A DNA stretch of 64,000 nucleotides from a virus, in IMG/VR virus record IMGVR_UViG_3300044732_003010, positions 24,082 through 88,081 of that record; one strand, 5' to 3'. The notes under the pieces were generated by a model, which saw only the letters and a list, made by a program, of their open reading frames with translations, did no database searches and was not told the origin of the DNA. Shown here in pieces: positions 57,532 to 64,000 of this stretch (positions are counted from its first letter, which is position 1; every line of letters starts with the position of its first letter). The position numbers and the translations under genes were made by a program.

Positions 57532-59235
57532 ATGAAAGAAGGTCGATCCATAAAAGCCATGCTAGTCAAGAAAACTATTGCGGACATAAAACTTAACCTT
57601 AATGCCACTCAGCGAACCTATATTGATCGCTGGATGGACGAGCTTAAAGCTGTCTGGAATTTTGGGCTAGAGCTACTGATGGAATATCAGCTTAATAAGT
57701 ATTACGACGAGCTTGAGAAAATAACAGGAAAACCAGTTAAACGGGTTAAACGTCGTTTAGCTAAAAAAACTCAATTTATTGACTCCCTAAAAAACGAAAA
57801 AGGTAAATCCCTTCCTAATCCCCTTTACACCCCTAAATATTTAACTGGCAAGCAAAAAGTTAAAATACAGATAGCTAGAGAAAAAAGACAAAAAGCAGGT
57901 TACTCTTATCCTGTCCATATCCCTATTCAACGGCGGTTAAAATCTGATAATTATTTTGGGTTATGTGGCTGTATTACAAAAGAAAAATGTCCAGAACTAT
58001 GCAAGGACATCCCTATGGCTTTTGTCCAAGGGGTTTTAAAAAAGCTTGCTGATTCCTGGAAAGCTTACACCAAACTCGATAAAAAGAATTTAGACAGAAA
58101 ACTTCCTAGATTTAAAAGAAAAGAAGATAAAATTAAATCTCTTTATTCTGAGATCAGCAATTGCGCTGTTAGAAAAGGGGATAAAATATCTATAGGTAGC
58201 TGTGGCAAAACATTAGGCGATTTAAAGATTGTCAACAATACTTTAGATATTCGGTGGGGTGACAGAAAAGCCTCTACCGTATCAATTATCAAATACCCAT
58301 CGGGATATTATCTAAGTCTATTTGGTGAATTTGAAGTAGATGATCTACCTGATTCCGATAAAGCGATCGGTATTGACGTAGGACTAGAATATATAATTAG
58401 TACCAGCGACGGCCAACAAATTGACCCGCCCAAATACTATAGAAAACAGCAAAAAAGACTAGCAAAACTGCAAAGAAAAACCGCTAGACAGTATAAAGCA
58501 GGGGAAAATAAAGACGGCAAAAATCTCGCTAAAACTCGTGCTAAAGTTGCCAAAACTCACGAAAAAATAGCAAGACAACGCAAAGGATTTAATCATGCCC
58601 TAAGTACCGATATTGCTAGAAATCATGGCGCTGTAGCCGTAGAAGACCTCAACTTAAAGAATTTAATGCGACGACCTAAACCGAAAAAAAGAGAAGACGG
58701 TAAAGGCTACGAACGCAATAACGCGAAAGCCAAAGGGGGATTAAATAAATCCTTTGCTGATGCTAGTTTAGGACAATTAACTGGTTTTCTTGAAACGAAA
58801 ATGAAAACTCCCAACCGAGAGTTTATCAAAGTTCAACCAGCCTATACTAGCCAAGATTGTCCTCGCTGTGGCAATCGTGTTAAAAAAAGTTTATCAACCC
58901 GCACCCATAAATGTTTAGAGTGTGGATGTACTTTACCCAGAGATGTGGCCGCCGCAATCAACATCTTAGGGAAAGCAGACTTCGTAAGAAGCTACCCGGC
59001 TTGTACCGGGGAAGTTAAGCCTCTGAAGGATTTCGATAAGGAATCAGCGCAGGAGGAATTACTTAGCAAGTCCAGCCGATTGTTACTCGGCGAAGAAACC
59101 CTCGAAACCTTACTGGTTTTGACCTCCGAGCCAGTGACACCCAAGAAAAAAACAAGGAAAAGGTCGATCCACTCGCAACCCGCGCAAACAGTCAACGCAG
59201 GCTATACGCAGCTTACACTCTGGGAGACTGGGTAA
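57532..59235 (+). CDS. TnpB-like/Cas12 (type V-U-like) RNA-guided nuclease
   Basis: 567 residues (or 558 from ATG 57559). RuvC-I GIDVGLEY with Asp282, RuvC-II VAVEDLNLKNL with Glu371, a four-Cys zinc finger (CPRCG at 443-447; CLECGC at 461-466) and RuvC-III PRDVAAAINIL with Asp471: all catalytic residues present. The N-terminal ~200 residues are basic and helical (guide-RNA and DNA binding). Its length is that of small type V-U effectors, several of which occur in cyanobacteria. A four-unit array starts on its stop codon; no transposase TnpA or IS end is visible. The CCCGG/CCGGG hairpin at about 58997-59010 recalls tnpB 3' ends overlapping omega RNA. Confidence 0.85.
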   Translation: MKEGRSIKAMLVKKTIADIKLNLNATQRTYIDRWMDELKAVWNFGLELLMEYQLNKYYDELEKITGKPVKRVKRRLAKKTQFIDSLKNEKGKSLPNPLYTPKYLTGKQKVKIQIAREKRQKAGYSYPVHIPIQRRLKSDNYFGLCGCITKEKCPELCKDIPMAFVQGVLKKLADSWKAYTKLDKKNLDRKLPRFKRKEDKIKSLYSEISNCAVRKGDKISIGSCGKTLGDLKIVNNTLDIRWGDRKASTVSIIKYPSGYYLSLFGEFEVDDLPDSDKAIGIDVGLEYIISTSDGQQIDPPKYYRKQQKRLAKLQRKTARQYKAGENKDGKNLAKTRAKVAKTHEKIARQRKGFNHALSTDIARNHGAVAVEDLNLKNLMRRPKPKKREDGKGYERNNAKAKGGLNKSFADASLGQLTGFLETKMKTPNREFIKVQPAYTSQDCPRCGNRVKKSLSTRTHKCLECGCTLPRDVAAAINILGKADFVRSYPACTGEVKPLKDFDKESAQEELLSKSSRLLLGEETLETLLVLTSEPVTPKKKTRKRSIHSQPAQTVNAGYTQLTLWETG

Positions 59236-59482
59236 CAATCGGCTTGACTTGTTAAGTAGATTGCAAGTTGCCAATTCAGATAGGGCGATAGGTCGTTGCC
59301 ACGTAACAATCGGCTTGACTTGTTAAGTAGATTGCAAGTCCCACTGAGAAGTGATTCAATGTCAATCGATTTCATAGTAACAATCGGCTTGACTTGTTAA
59401 GTAGATTGCAAGGAACCGCTAAAGTGTCGCTGTCAGTCGGTTTTAGGTAACAATCGGCTTGACTTGTTAAGTAGATTGCAAG
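59232..59482 (+). CRISPR. Four-repeat CRISPR array
   Basis: Four identical 36-nt repeats at 59232-59267, 59303-59338, 59377-59412 and 59447-59482, starting GTAACAATCGG and ending GATTGCAAG, with CAATC/GATTG and ACTT/AAGT pairing inside. Spacers: 59268-59302 (35), 59339-59376 (38), 59413-59446 (34). The first repeat contains the effector's TAA (59233-59235). No cas1/cas2 in the window. Confidence 0.88.
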
Positions 59483-59525
59483 TATGAACCAAGTGACACA
59501 GAACCCACTACAAAAGAACTTCAAG
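59483..59525 (+). CRISPR. Terminal spacer matching a nearby phage gene
   Basis: The 43 bases after the fourth repeat match 60308-60350 at 39 positions, differing at positions 4, 29, 40 and 42. Homology begins exactly at the repeat edge and ends before the degenerate repeat at 59526. The protospacer is in the coding strand of the small 60251 gene, and in both places it reads as the same protein segment (PSDTEPT.KEL). Confidence 0.75.
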
Positions 59526-59630
59526 CAATTAAGCTTAAGCCTTATTAGGGATTGAAACATCTACTCCTTTGTGGGATAAATCCCACCGGGCCACAGAAAC
59601 AATTAAGCTTAAGCCTTACTAAGATTAAAC
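59526..59630 (+). CRISPR. Pair of degenerate host-type CRISPR repeats
   Basis: CAATTAAGCTTAAGCC...TTATTAGGGATTGAAAC (59526-59558) and a shorter copy ending CTAAGATTAAAC (59600-59630) flank a 41-nt segment containing GTGGGAT/ATCCCAC. The first matches the widespread cyanobacterial repeat ending TATTAGGGATTGAAAC, unlike the 36-nt array upstream. It may be a remnant of a second mini-array or a copied single repeat. Confidence 0.6.
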
Positions 59631-59655
59631 TAAATATTAAACCCGAAAAAAAACA

Positions 59656-59943
59656 ATGAATCAAACACAACTAGATAAAAAGATTAGTCAATTTTTAAGG
59701 AAAAAATTAACCAAAGCGGAACTAAAAGAAATGGAAATAAAACCACGTTCTTTAATCTTAACAATACGCAATTTTGTCGAGAGGTATCTACTTATCATTT
59801 TAGATAGTATTTTTGTTGATGTCCCTCGTGGATGGGATAACTTTTTTGAAAGTTTTCGTTTTTGGCAAAAGCTAATACTTAAAAGAAATAAATCTCTGCT
59901 AGTAATTTATTTCTGGGAAACTATTAATAATTATAAAGAATAA
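59656..59943 (+). CDS. Unknown 95-aa basic protein
   Basis: QTQLDKKISQFLRKKLTKAE, LILTIRNFVERYLLIILDSI (a hydrophobic helix), then WDNFFESFRFWQKLILKR. Basic and amphipathic. It lies just after the degenerate repeats. No family is recognised. Confidence 0.4.
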   Translation: MNQTQLDKKISQFLRKKLTKAELKEMEIKPRSLILTIRNFVERYLLIILDSIFVDVPRGWDNFFESFRFWQKLILKRNKSLLVIYFWETINNYKE

Positions 59944-59946
59944 ATA

Positions 59947-60273
59947 ATGAATCACGAAATTTATCTTATTGGAATACCAACTTTATTGCTAGGATTTCTC
60001 TTGGGAACATGGTTAGCCTATTTCTCGTGGGCTGACACTCGAAACAAAAAACTTGGTATAGACTTTAAATACCGGTACAAAAAGCCGATTAGTGCTAAGG
60101 AATTTGCTATAGAGAATTACATCTCTTTAAAACAATCTAAGCAATTCCTTGACAATAAACTTTTAGAGTTTGGGGGAATAGTAGTTTCCCAAAATGGTGA
60201 CAGTGAATATCATTTTGATATATCAGGATTTCTTATTGAAGAACAAGGCAATGGAAAAATACACTTTGACTAA
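59947..60273 (+). CDS. Membrane-anchored small protein
   Basis: 108 residues. An N-terminal membrane span (YLIGIPTLLLGFLLGTWLAY) and a charged cytoplasmic or periplasmic domain. No family is recognised. It overlaps the 60251 gene by 23 bases and is probably cotranscribed. Confidence 0.45.
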   Translation: MNHEIYLIGIPTLLLGFLLGTWLAYFSWADTRNKKLGIDFKYRYKKPISAKEFAIENYISLKQSKQFLDNKLLEFGGIVVSQNGDSEYHFDISGFLIEEQGNGKIHFD

Positions 60274-60442
60274 AATAGAACAAGATGGGAGTGCCAAAAC
60301 TTTCATCTATCAACCAAGTGACACAGAACCCACTAAAAAAGAACTTAAGGATAAATTAATAGAAATCTTAATGAAAATCAAAACACTGACATCGGAAAAA
60401 GTAAATCTAATTTATTTTTTTATCAAAGTTATAGACAAATAA
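60251..60442 (+). CDS. Small protein whose homologue is spacer-targeted
   Basis: 63 residues from ATG 60251 (MEKYTLTKIEQDGSAKTFIY). Residues 20-33 (YQPSDTEPTKKELK) correspond to the terminal spacer at 59483. Helical C-terminus ending in a hydrophobic segment. No family is recognised. Its interest lies in being the match of the CRISPR spacer. Confidence 0.45.
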   Translation: MEKYTLTKIEQDGSAKTFIYQPSDTEPTKKELKDKLIEILMKIKTLTSEKVNLIYFFIKVIDK

Positions 60443-60472
60443 CTTTAATTCTGATAGGATAAATTTAAACAA

Positions 60473-60555
60473 GGATTGGTGGCCGAGTAGTCGAAGGCGA
60501 CAGACTGTAAATCTGTAGATTTAATTCCACGCTGGTGCAAATCCAGCCCAACCCA
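60473..60555 (+). tRNA. tRNA-Tyr (GUA)
   Basis: Cloverleaf with a long variable arm typical of class II tRNAs: acceptor GGATTGG/CCAACCC (one A-C mismatch at 3:70), anticodon stem ACAGA/TCTGT with GTA at 60507-60509, T stem GCTGG/CCAGC. The D arm TGGCCGAGTAGTCGAAGGC fits tRNA-Tyr. It lies near the right end of the island. No CCA encoded. Confidence 0.85.
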
Positions 60556-60571
60556 CTTAAAATCAAACATA

Positions 60572-60600
60572 TTGACAAAATCAAAGACTTGACCTATGAT
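60572..60600 (+). promoter_or_regulatory. Promoter of the HigA-like gene
   Basis: TTGACA (60572-60577), 17-bp spacer, TATGAT (60595-60600). It overlaps ATG 60596, which is therefore not the start. Confidence 0.65.
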
Positions 60601-60628
60601 AAAAAGTTACAGCGATTACAGTCACACT

Positions 60629-61039
60629 ATGTTTGATACAAATAAATACTTAGAATTATTAAAACAATACCCTCCTCGTCCTATTTACGACAAGGAAAAG
60701 CTAGAAAACACAGAAAAAGTTATCAGTTCTTTTTTAGATAAAATCATATTAGATAAAATTCAATTGACAATAGAAGAAAGGGAGTATTTAAATGTTTTAG
60801 GAACTTTGATTTATGAGTATGAGGAAAATCAAGAGCCAATACCTGATATTTATGGAGTTGAGCTATTGAAATTTTTGTTAGAACTAAAGAACTTGCAAAA
60901 GCAAGACTTATTATCTATTTTTGAGGATCAATCAATCCTAGATGATATTTTTAATAGGCAGCGAGAGATAACAGATATTCACGTTCAAAAATTAGCCGAT
61001 TTTTTTAATATCTCTCCTACTTTATTTTTTCCTAAATAG
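60629..61039 (+). CDS. HigA-like antitoxin (orphan)
   Basis: 136 residues from ATG 60629 (MFDTNKYLELLKQYPPRPIY). It follows the COG5499-type pattern: acidic N-terminal helical domain (LTIEEREYLNVLGTLIYEYE, ENQEPIPDIYGVELLKFLLE) plus helix-turn-helix C-terminus (LQKQDLLSIFEDQSILDDIF, REITDIHVQKLADFFNISPT). No toxin gene is adjacent, so it may neutralise a host HigB-like toxin or act as a repressor. Confidence 0.7.
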   Translation: MFDTNKYLELLKQYPPRPIYDKEKLENTEKVISSFLDKIILDKIQLTIEEREYLNVLGTLIYEYEENQEPIPDIYGVELLKFLLELKNLQKQDLLSIFEDQSILDDIFNRQREITDIHVQKLADFFNISPTLFFPK

Positions 61040-61044
61040 GTCAA

Positions 61045-61117
61045 GGGTTGATGGCCGAGCGGTTAAGGCAACGAACTCATAATTCGTCTTAGGTAGGTTC
61101 GATTCCTACTCAACCTA
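61045..61117 (+). tRNA. tRNA with CAU anticodon (Met or Ile2)
   Basis: 73 nt: acceptor GGGTTGA/TCAACCT (one G-T), D arm GGCCGAGCGGTTAAGGC, anticodon stem ACGAA/TTCGT with CAT at 61078-61080, variable CTTAG, T arm GTAGG/CCTAC. The D arm is of a Leu/Ser-like type. Together with 20754-20826 it is the second CAU tRNA in the window; one may read AUA after C34 modification. Confidence 0.8.
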
Positions 61118-61151
61118 TTAGAATAGAGAAAATACTATCTTTTAAAAAGCC

Positions 61152-63413
61152 GTGGCTAATTTTCTCATTCCCGTAGCGATAGGAATCGGAGCTAACCTAT
61201 TGTTATCTCTATTTGCTCCTAAACCCCCTACCCAACAAAAAGGAAAAATTGAGGATACTGGTGTTCCCGATGCTGAATACGGCAGAAGCCTATCCTATCC
61301 TTTTGGAAGGGTGAGGAAAGAAGGGCTAACTATGATGTGGGGGATTCCTCTTAAGGAAGTCGTCACATCGGAAAGGCAAGGCGGAAAAGGTGGTGGTGGT
61401 GGGCAAACTACCGAAGTTTACACTTATTTTCTGACAGCCGCTTATCCAATTGCTAGAAAAATTGGCTCTGTTAGGCGAGTTTGGATGAATAGCGTCCTTG
61501 TTTACAACTCTGAAACCAATGACGAAAAAAGCCTAAAATTTATTGAACACACAACTATTTATACTGGCAATCAAACTACACCATCGTCAGTAATTCAGTC
61601 AAAAGAATCTAATCCAGTACCTGCTTTTACTGGAATGTCTTTTTTAGTTTTTAATAATTATCCGATTGCTAATTATGACGGCACTGGATTTCCTACTATT
61701 GATATTGAAGTGATTGGAGAAAGTGGAAACAATCCAAAAATAAAAGATATTTTGAAAACTATTTGTAAATTAGCTAGTAGAACAGACGATCAAATTGACG
61801 TAACTGACATTCCTGATGATTACCGAATTCAAGGATTTGATTTATTGTTTGATGGGACATCTTTTGCTGATCAGTTAGAAGAACTTATGAGAGCTTTTTT
61901 TATTGTGGCAAGGGAGCCAAAAGATAAAATCATTTTTAAAAGACAAGAACAATCATCCGATCCTATTTTTATCCCTAAAAGCTCTTTTGGGTCTAAAAAA
62001 TTTGGAGAAAATCCTATTGACATTAATGAAAAAAAACTGACTCATTTTAGAGAAACCCCTAGTGCCGTTACAGTATCTGGACTAAATGTTTTAAAAAATT
62101 ATGAAACTATTACCGTAGTAGCTAAAGACCCATCAGATACTCACACAAACGAGCTTAGTTTTCAAACTAAGCTAATAGATATAGATATGTTTTTTATGAA
62201 TACCGCCTCAAGAATTCTTTTTTTAGGGAAAACGCAATCAAAAACTTTCTCAAAAATGTTTTTATTACCAGCATGGGAAAATTTAAAGGTTGGGGATATA
62301 ATTTTTACTAATGATAATAACAATTATCATCAAGAATTGATGCAAATTACAAAGAAAGTAAGAGGAGTAAATTATTTAATTGAAATTGAAGCTACTCGAT
62401 TTCAAGGAGTAGGATATTTACCAGATATTCCTATAGATAACGAATTTCCGCCAGACGATAACTTTCCTCGTCCCTACGGACGCGCTAACGCTATTCCTAT
62501 TGAATGCCCAATAATTAATAGCCAAGATACAGACATAGGAATTTATGTGGCAATTGAAGGTAACTCTAGTTTTACCAAAGGAGCCTTATTTTATTCCGAT
62601 GACAACGGCTTAAGTTATGATTTTGCTGTTGGCAATGTTGTCAACAGCGTAACTGGTACTGTATTAAGCTTCTCCCCAAATTTTAACAACGCTTCTCCTA
62701 GCTTTATTGACGATTTAAATTGGATACGAGTAAGCATGAATTCAGGGGAATTAGAGCCAGTTACTCTTGAAACATTTCTATCAGGCAAACAATTAGGTTG
62801 GTTTTCTACCGGAGAAATTATAGCGTTTAAAAATGCTGCTATTGTGTCCAACGATCCCTTAACCTTTGATATTTCATATACAATTCGTGGAGTCAAAGGA
62901 ACTGAACCGGCTATCTCTAGGCATATAATAGGAGAAAAATTTGTGTTACTAACTAATTATTTAGTTCGATTCCCCTTAAATCTTTCTGATATTAATCGAG
63001 AATATTTATTAAAAGTAGTTCCTAATGGATTGCTTGAAACTGATATAGAAGACGAGACTGCTCACACAATTACTTTAGAAGGATTGAAGCCTTTCCCTTG
63101 TGCTGTAAGAGGGGAAAAAGATAATAACGATTTAATTATTACTTGGTATCGACGGACGCGGTTAAATGGTCGTTGGATCGACTATATCGACATTGCTTAC
63201 GCAGCAGGAGAATTGGACAGCTATGTAGTCAGAATTTACGATGGAAACACAATAAAACGAGAATGGCCGGTATCGTCAGCCCGAAGCGTCGTTTACACAG
63301 AGGCACAACAAATAGCCGATTGGGGGTCAGTCCAATCAGCTTACACAGTACGGGTTTTTCAAAATTCAAGTTATCCAGTACCTTTTAAAGAATCACTAGC
63401 AACGATCATCTAA
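61152..63413 (+). CDS. Tail-tip (J-like/phage-tail_3-like) protein
   Basis: 753 residues from GTG 61152. N-terminal hydrophobic segment (FLIPVAIGIGANLLLSLF) then APKPP and GVPDAEYGRSLSYPFGRVRK, GGKGGGGGQT, YTYFLTAAYPIARKIGSVRR, YPIANYDGTGFPTIDIEV, as in tail-hub proteins of siphoviruses and gene-transfer-agent-like particles. The C-terminal part has fibronectin-like beta repeats (WYRRTRLNGRWIDYIDIAYA). It probably forms the tail tip and receptor contact. It follows the cargo island, which interrupts the tail module. Confidence 0.7.
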   Translation: MANFLIPVAIGIGANLLLSLFAPKPPTQQKGKIEDTGVPDAEYGRSLSYPFGRVRKEGLTMMWGIPLKEVVTSERQGGKGGGGGQTTEVYTYFLTAAYPIARKIGSVRRVWMNSVLVYNSETNDEKSLKFIEHTTIYTGNQTTPSSVIQSKESNPVPAFTGMSFLVFNNYPIANYDGTGFPTIDIEVIGESGNNPKIKDILKTICKLASRTDDQIDVTDIPDDYRIQGFDLLFDGTSFADQLEELMRAFFIVAREPKDKIIFKRQEQSSDPIFIPKSSFGSKKFGENPIDINEKKLTHFRETPSAVTVSGLNVLKNYETITVVAKDPSDTHTNELSFQTKLIDIDMFFMNTASRILFLGKTQSKTFSKMFLLPAWENLKVGDIIFTNDNNNYHQELMQITKKVRGVNYLIEIEATRFQGVGYLPDIPIDNEFPPDDNFPRPYGRANAIPIECPIINSQDTDIGIYVAIEGNSSFTKGALFYSDDNGLSYDFAVGNVVNSVTGTVLSFSPNFNNASPSFIDDLNWIRVSMNSGELEPVTLETFLSGKQLGWFSTGEIIAFKNAAIVSNDPLTFDISYTIRGVKGTEPAISRHIIGEKFVLLTNYLVRFPLNLSDINREYLLKVVPNGLLETDIEDETAHTITLEGLKPFPCAVRGEKDNNDLIITWYRRTRLNGRWIDYIDIAYAAGELDSYVVRIYDGNTIKREWPVSSARSVVYTEAQQIADWGSVQSAYTVRVFQNSSYPVPFKESLATII

Positions 63414-63467
63414 GCAGATAGCAGTATTTAATTTAAATATGCTAAGTATATCTACTGTTCTTTTGTA

Positions 63468-63590
63468 ATTCGATTGTTAATAACCTTATTAACAATCGAA
63501 ACCTTTACCTTGACTAGGTTTCAAGGTTTGTTGATACCGTTGATGCTTTATGGAGAAAAAAAAGAAAAGAAGATATAATAAATTGAAATC
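63468..63590 (+). repeat. Dispersed structured element, copy E
   Basis: The palindrome at 63472-63497 has arms GATTGTTAATAA and TTATTAACAATC around CC; relative to copies A-C two base pairs have changed together. A second stem AAACCT/AGGTTT follows, then GTTTGTTGATACCGTTGATG, CTTTATGGAG and a purine tail. TATAAT in GAAGATATAATAAATTG ends the element before the next gene. Confidence 0.65.
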
Positions 63591-63611
63591 GGATATTTAA
63601 GGGATAAAACG

Positions 63612-64000
63612 ATGCTTAGAAGAGTACAACAATTTTTAGACTCTGGCGATAGTGATAAAGCTAGAGAAGAAATTGATAGAGCTTTCGGCAATCTGAGAAA
63701 GGTAGATAGTCATGTTAGAGAGTTTGCCGCTCTGTTGGCACTGGGATCGATCGAAGCTTCAGAAATCGGCTTAGGAGTATTGGGACGTAAGCTTCTACAG
63801 AATGACAGCGAGATTAATAATGAGGTTATTTGGTTATTTATTGCGTCAATTTTATCTCGCAATAGTATTCCCGCTGATAGTCCATCTAGAATCAGCCTAC
63901 TTGTTCTTACCGCTTCTGTCAATAGTTGGGAATTACCAATTTTTGCGCTTCTTGCCCCTGCCCTCGACGCTTTTTTTAAAGTTAGTCTTGCGGACGGAAC
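63612..64000 (+). CDS. Unknown protein, 5' part (cut by window end)
   Basis: 129 codons seen from ATG 63612: MLRRVQQFLDSGDSDKAREE, then helical (HVREFAALLALGSIEASEIG, NEVIWLFIASILSRNSIPAD). Open to the window edge. It follows copy E closely, which may serve as its leader or promoter. No family is recognised. Confidence 0.4.
   Translation, partial: MLRRVQQFLDSGDSDKAREEIDRAFGNLRKVDSHVREFAALLALGSIEASEIGLGVLGRKLLQNDSEINNEVIWLFIASILSRNSIPADSPSRISLLVLTASVNSWELPIFALLAPALDAFFKVSLADG

Noticed and set aside
57532-59235. Reading the Cas12-like gene as an ordinary IS200/IS605 tnpB
   Set aside because: No tnpA, IS ends or target-site pattern seen, and a regular four-repeat array with spacers follows; TnpB ancestry is still likely.
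1-64000. DGR reverse transcriptase or template repeat in the window
   Set aside because: Looked for a Y/F-x-DD reverse transcriptase frame and a second copy of the CTGTCGCAGTGCG word; none seen.

Overview
The window looks like part of an AT-rich, tailed-phage (siphovirus-type) or prophage genome that infects a cyanobacterium. Cyanobacterial signs are an NblA phycobilisome-degradation gene, a DUF4346-thymidylate synthase fusion, a DUF6464-type protein, a lysin with a cyanobacterial-type N-terminal domain, short TTATCAG heptad repeats between genes, and degenerate CRISPR repeats resembling those of Microcystis and its relatives. A bloom-forming Chroococcales host such as Microcystis is plausible but not proven. 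Both ends of the window cut through genes, so the genome continues on each side. No DNA polymerase, helicase, portal or integrase is visible here.

Layout. (1) 1-4.9 kb (+): head genes (minor head protein, maturation protease-like protein, coat protein with a scaffold-like N-terminus, connector) and a RusA-like resolvase. (2) 4.9-14.3 kb: small early genes, a decayed PIN/antitoxin pair, nblA, thymidylate synthase, and class Ia ribonucleotide reductase nrdA/nrdB. (3) 14.5-18.5 kb (-): tail-fibre and virion-surface genes with a paralogous pair. (4) 18.5-33.7 kb: a control and packaging segment bounded by mirror-image modules, each a KilA/antirepressor-like gene followed by arrays of a structured repeat. 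It holds a tRNA, a lysin, an XRE repressor with divergent promoters, terminase subunits (-), a ParB-like/C5-methyltransferase pair, and a roughly 270-nt tandem structured RNA candidate. (5) 33.7-39.4 kb (+): small early genes under two families of repeated promoter/operator modules, ending in a formylglycine-generating-enzyme-fold protein whose C-terminus looks like a variable region of a diversity-generating retroelement (DGR), with no reverse transcriptase in the window. (6) 39.5-56.2 kb and 61.2-63.4 kb (+): the tail module: neck, tail terminator, tube, chaperone with a canonical -1 frameshift site, a 4382-residue tape measure, NlpC/P60 peptidase and tail-tip protein.

A cargo island (56.2-61.1 kb) interrupts the tail module between the NlpC/P60 and tail-tip genes. 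It carries a compact TnpB-like/Cas12 (type V-U-like) effector with intact RuvC motifs and, touching its stop codon, a four-repeat CRISPR array. The segment after the last repeat matches 39 of 43 nt of a small gene about 0.8 kb downstream, as expected of a spacer against a related phage. A second pair of degenerate host-type CRISPR repeats follows. The effector shares a duplicated promoter with an unknown 122-residue gene, and a previously unlisted 46-residue ribbon-helix-helix protein starts inside one copy. Two tRNA genes and an orphan HigA-like antitoxin close the island.

The tape measure is the other standout. It contains an alpha/beta-hydrolase-like GxSxG-type motif, a kinase-like domain, a SAP-like motif, an ADP-ribosyltransferase-like segment, a lambda R-type transglycosylase domain and a class A beta-lactamase-like domain. 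It could therefore be an injected multi-enzyme protein as well as a ruler.
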